From: Isochrysis galbana
Taxonomy: Eukaryota; Haptophyta; Isochrysidales; Isochrysidaceae
Direction: 5' to 3'
DNA length: 64,000 bases
NCBI GenBank assembly: GCA_018136815.1
Contig: CM030931.1
Coordinates: 2,967,801 to 3,031,800, forward strand
The translations under genes were made by a program, and so were the position numbers. Below are positions 60,946 to 64,000 of this stretch, piece by piece (the stretch's first letter is position 1; each line of letters opens with the position of its first letter). The notes under the pieces were generated by a model. That model was not told the origin of the DNA. It ran no database searches and saw only the letters and a program-made list of their open reading frames with translations.

Positions 60946-62957
60946 CTATGCTCGAGAAGCCGGCATGAGTGATGCACGCGGAGACGAGATGTCAATCTCC
61001 TCAAGCTCGGCGGTTTCGATTCCATCCGTAAGTCTCACTGGTCGGCGCGCACGCGCTTTGAGAAACGAGCGGATGGCTAAGATCCCAGCAAGCATGAGGA
61101 AAAGAATGGTCGCGCCAGCAATGAGAGCTAGGTTATTCCGCTCGCTGTCCCCAAAGTCGTACCGGCCGCCAACATCTCTCGGGTCCGGTTTTATACTCTG
61201 GAGATTAAGCTGGTCGTCATCAGGCATTTCCTCTGGCTGCGGCGATGGCGGGGGATTGGGGGGTGGCAAAGAAGGCGCGGGTCTTCGCGGCGGTGGTGGG
61301 CTTGGCGGTGGGCTGGCTTTTGGATGGCAAAGCCAGGTCGGGTCATCACAGGTGGCGCGGCAATGGGAAGCATCTTCATCCTTCTGAAAGCATCGTGCTG
61401 GCTTGTCTTCGGTTGAGCAGCAAGCTGTCAAGCCTTGCCACCCCAACCCTCCACACTTGGCGGAAGGCGGTACACATGGTGCTGGTGGTGGAGGAGACGA
61501 CGGCGTCGGCGATGTGGGATGCGGATGCATCGGGGTCGGCTCGCGTGGTGGGAGGGGCGGAGGAGGAGGTGGCATTGGCGATCGACTGAGCAGTTGGTGA
61601 CACACAGGGTTGCGCAAGTCGTCTGCTTTGGCATGGATCGGCGAGCAGAGTCCGTCCTTGAAGGTGCAAAGGCTAAGTGGTATGCTAGCAGTCTGCTCGT
61701 AGGTGTATGCCTCGCTACACTCGGTGACGGAAGTGATTGCGTAGCAAAACGTTGGAGGCTTAAAGGAACGAAGGTTGTGCCGCCCATCCAACAATTCGCA
61801 GTTGAATTGTGTCAAGAGTGGTGGCGGTGGCGAATAATGGTGCGTGGGCGGTGGTGGCGAGTAGATCGCCTTCGGCTGCATGCAGTATCTGCACGTGGCG
61901 CAAGAGCATGCCTTGCAGATGTCGCCATTCACATGCTGGATGTTGCATGTGGGCTCACATCGGGGTTGCCCCAAGCCATGACAACCTTCAGGCGGAGGAG
62001 GTGGCGCATGGTGCCTCTCCTTGAGATGGGGAGTATCGTCGTAATACTGCGCATACATGTTGTCATCACGATCGTCACCGTCCGCATCCTCATGATGCCT
62101 CGCCGATGCGTCGCAGTGCATCTTGCGTGGGCCACAGTCTTCACAGTCGCTTGCAAACGCACATTGATGGAATGCCGAACCTATGCCATGGAATTACATG
62201 GTCAGAAGGGGGACACACAGCGGGGATGGGGGGGCGGAACAGAACGGGCCGTGTGCAATAGATTGGGAAATACGCTCACCCTCGCCACCATCGTCACATG
62301 TACCGTCGTTGGTGAAGGCGCAGTTGAAGACATCGTTGCGGCAGAGCTCAACGATGCCATCCTCGCACGGTTCGCCAGACGCACGCAGACCACAATCATG
62401 GCAATCCGTCCCGAAAACACATGCTGATGTCTTTGCGCCTATCACGAGCAGCCATTGCCCCATGAGTGGGCATAGTCATCCAGTCATCACAATGCGCCTG
62501 ATCTTATCATGAGACGTGGCAAGACTGTCGTCCAATGTGAACCCATAATCGTGGGTTTGAGCGCACTCACCGGGTCCGCCATCATCGCACTGGCCGGCAC
62601 GGCTGTCCGAGCAGGAGTTGCTGCACAAGAAGATTCCAACCTCCTCCGTCCGTCGCGGTTTGCAATCGGCACAGTCCGTCCCAAGCTTGCAGCGGCCGCT
62701 GTCCGAATCTGCCGCAGAAGACGGTGAGCAGGGAAGGCAAGGTGTGGGTGAGTGTTGTGGGGTTGGGGGTGGGGGGGACATGAGAGCCTTGGGTGAGGAT
62801 TTTGCGGCTGGGCGGCTGCGCGCCGCTGACCTGGTCCCGAATCGTCGCAAATGCCGTCGCCGCTGAAGCGACACGTTTCGTCACAAAGGCAGTGCGGCTT
62901 GTGGCACGACTCGCCAAGGACGCCGAGGGAGCAGAGGGCCAGCGCGAGGCGGCGCAT
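60946..62957 (-). CDS. Cysteine-rich modular type I membrane protein
   Basis: Four exons (62957-62831, 62708-62571, 62438-62280, 62180-60946) give 552 residues, and all three introns are phase 1. MRRLALALCSLGVLGESC is a signal peptide. Three introns fall inside repeated modules of the form C..xDG.CDDGG.G|...C.FGTDC.DCG.R: CRFSGDGICDDSGP-DSDSGRCKLGTDCADCKPR, GQCDDGGP-GAKTSACVFGTDCHDCGLR, and NDGTCDDGGEG-SAFHQCAFASDCEDCGPR. A second cysteine-rich stretch (CEPTCNIQHVNGDICKACSC, CCSTEDKPARCFQKDEDASH) is embedded in Pro tracts (PPPPPPLPPREP, PPPSPPPPRRP). One membrane helix (LALIAGATILFLMLAGILAI) is followed by a basic stop-transfer and a short acidic tail. It is probably a cell-surface protein. 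I know the module from algal predicted proteins but not its function. The first donor is GTCAGC, weak but in phase. Confidence 0.85.
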
Positions 62958-63655
62958 CGCGGCGGGCGCGCGCGAGAGAGACAGCGAGAGGGGAGGGGGG
63001 GGGGGGGCAGGAGAAAGAGAAAGGGGCGGGGCGGGCGGGGAGGGCGTGATGGGGGGGGGGGGGGGGGGAGGGGGGAAGGTCGCGGTCCGTCGAAAGGGGA
63101 CCCGTTTAGTACATTTTTAGAACGCCACGTAAATTTGTTGTTAGGGGATGAGATGTAGCAATACAGGTCCTGGATCCTGGATATAAACAATATATATACG
63201 CACACGTAACGCGTCATGCAAGGGCAAGGGCGGGTCGTCCCACGTTTAGCGGACATCCTCCTGTGGTCTATCCCTAGATTGGGAAACGTTTTTGTCATGT
63301 GTCATGTTTGTGGTGTAAAGTACCTAGCATCTAAGTATTTGGCCGAAGTTGCAGGCCCCGTCGTCCGGTTCATGGATCGTCTCATCGTCTCGCACCGCGC
63401 CCGGTCTACATAGTACATAGAGCGCTTGGCCGATCCTCGCGATGATGTCCATCATCTCCCCTGCTCTAGGCACCAGATGAAGGTCGGGCGTCCGATAGCG
63501 CGGACGGATCTCGAGGGAATCGCGTGTCATGAGTCATGATCATGAGTCATGAAACGACGGCCCCGAAATAGAAACGACCTTATCGGCCCCGCGGCGCAAC
63601 CGCCAGTTCTGTACTTTAAGAGGGAGACCTCACCCGCGGAGCACCCCATGCACTG
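62958..63655. other. 5' region, G-tracts
   Basis: G-rich runs at 62996-63070 lie just upstream of the start. The remainder has no gene or repeat. Confidence 0.4.
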
Positions 63656-63787
63656 TCGCATTCGCGAATCGACACTCGCTATAGCTATAGCTATAGTCGC
63701 TAGAATTCTCTTTCGTTCGTCGTTCGGTATTTATCGTTATAATTCTCTGCGTTCTCTCGTTCTCGGTCAAAAGCTTCGCGTGGACGC
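63656..63787 (+). repeat. Dispersed repeat R2, copy 2
   Basis: GTCGCATTCGCGAATCGACA plus CTCG, a TATAGC triplet run, TATTTATCGTTATAATTCTC and TCGGTCAAAAGCTTCGCGTG. It corresponds to 9963-10108. The remaining 210 bp of the window hold nothing recognised. Confidence 0.65.
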
Positions 63788-64000
63788 CTAAGACCTTGAT
63801 ATCTTCACATTAGACATTAGACATTAGGAGTATGAGAATATTCAGCAAAATCCCAGCAATGTCGCAAGAATCTGGATCCGTACTCCGTACTGCTAGGCGA
63901 CTACTCTCTACTCTCTACTCTTAAAAAGATACGTACCGGAGGGGGCCCGACACTCAGATACGGCGCGGGGGGCCCCGGCCCTGCCCCCCCGGCCCATTAT

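Noticed and set aside
61435-62427. 330-codon plus-strand ORF
   Set aside because: Antisense to the cysteine-rich membrane protein, whose exons fit in phase and carry repeated modules.

Overview
The window is nuclear DNA from a flagellated unicellular eukaryote, most likely an alga. Genes have spliceosomal introns of about 70-310 bp with GT-AG ends. The recognisable products are eukaryotic: ribosomal protein eL6, EBP1/PA2G4, a UBE2D-type E2, GPN2 and UTP10/HEATR1. An RIIa docking-domain protein points to a flagellum. Repeats of the CDDGG...GTDCxDCG type are, as far as I recall, common in haptophyte and pelagophyte proteins. A haptophyte-like alga is my best guess, but nothing here proves the lineage.

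Layout. 1-3.3 kb: 3' part of a non-LTR retrotransposon and repeats. 3.5-4.4: eL6. 4.9-6.3: minisatellites, a tRNA-like SINE and a LINE 3' end. 6.86-7.49 (-): a three-exon thioredoxin-like Rdx (SelW-type) gene. 8-10.7: hairpin-headed repeats. 11.4-11.8 (-): RIIa protein. 12.7-13.0: a short retroposon with target-site duplication. 14.1-15.7 (-): EBP1. 16.5-17.3: E2 enzyme. 19.2-21.5: a WD-repeat-like protein. 22.4-23.0: a MITE and a GA microsatellite. 23.4-23.9: an RRM-only relative of cyclophilin E. 24.8-27.0: LINE fragments with a hAT element between 8-bp duplications. 26.9-28.5: nested retroposons. 29.0-31.2 (-): a large unrecognised helical protein. 32.1-33.4: GPN2. 33.9-34.9: a 206-bp tandem array and a duplicated gene fragment. 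35.3-37.1: a mariner transposon with an open transposase. 38.1-38.4 (-): superoxide reductase. 39.3-45.6: UTP10/HEATR1. 46.0-47.4: retroposon heads and a Ty3/Gypsy integrase fossil. 47.7-48.2: a small spliced gene. 49.4-52.0: more retroposon pieces. 52.4-53.6 (-): a sulfotransferase. 53.7-56.1: an unrecognised repeated unit and a temptin-like protein. 56.3-57.3: stacked retroposons. 57.8-58.6: a small membrane protein. 59.7-60.5: a retroposon with an 18-bp duplication. 60.9-63.0 (-): a cysteine-rich type I membrane protein.

The housekeeping genes show no operon-like relation, although eL6, UTP10, EBP1 and GPN2 all serve ribosome or RNA polymerase biogenesis. The most interesting structure is the repeat load. 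At least twelve copies of several otherwise different repeats begin with the same kind of palindromic A/T-rich hairpin (a TTTATA or TTGTTA core inside a 6-8 bp stem), followed within about 5-12 bases by an ATG. Some end in the same 3' tail as the local LINEs, and three are bounded by perfect 16-18 bp target-site duplications. I interpret them as a modular, LINE-mobilised retroposon system with a shared 5' hairpin head. I do not recognise it from known families.
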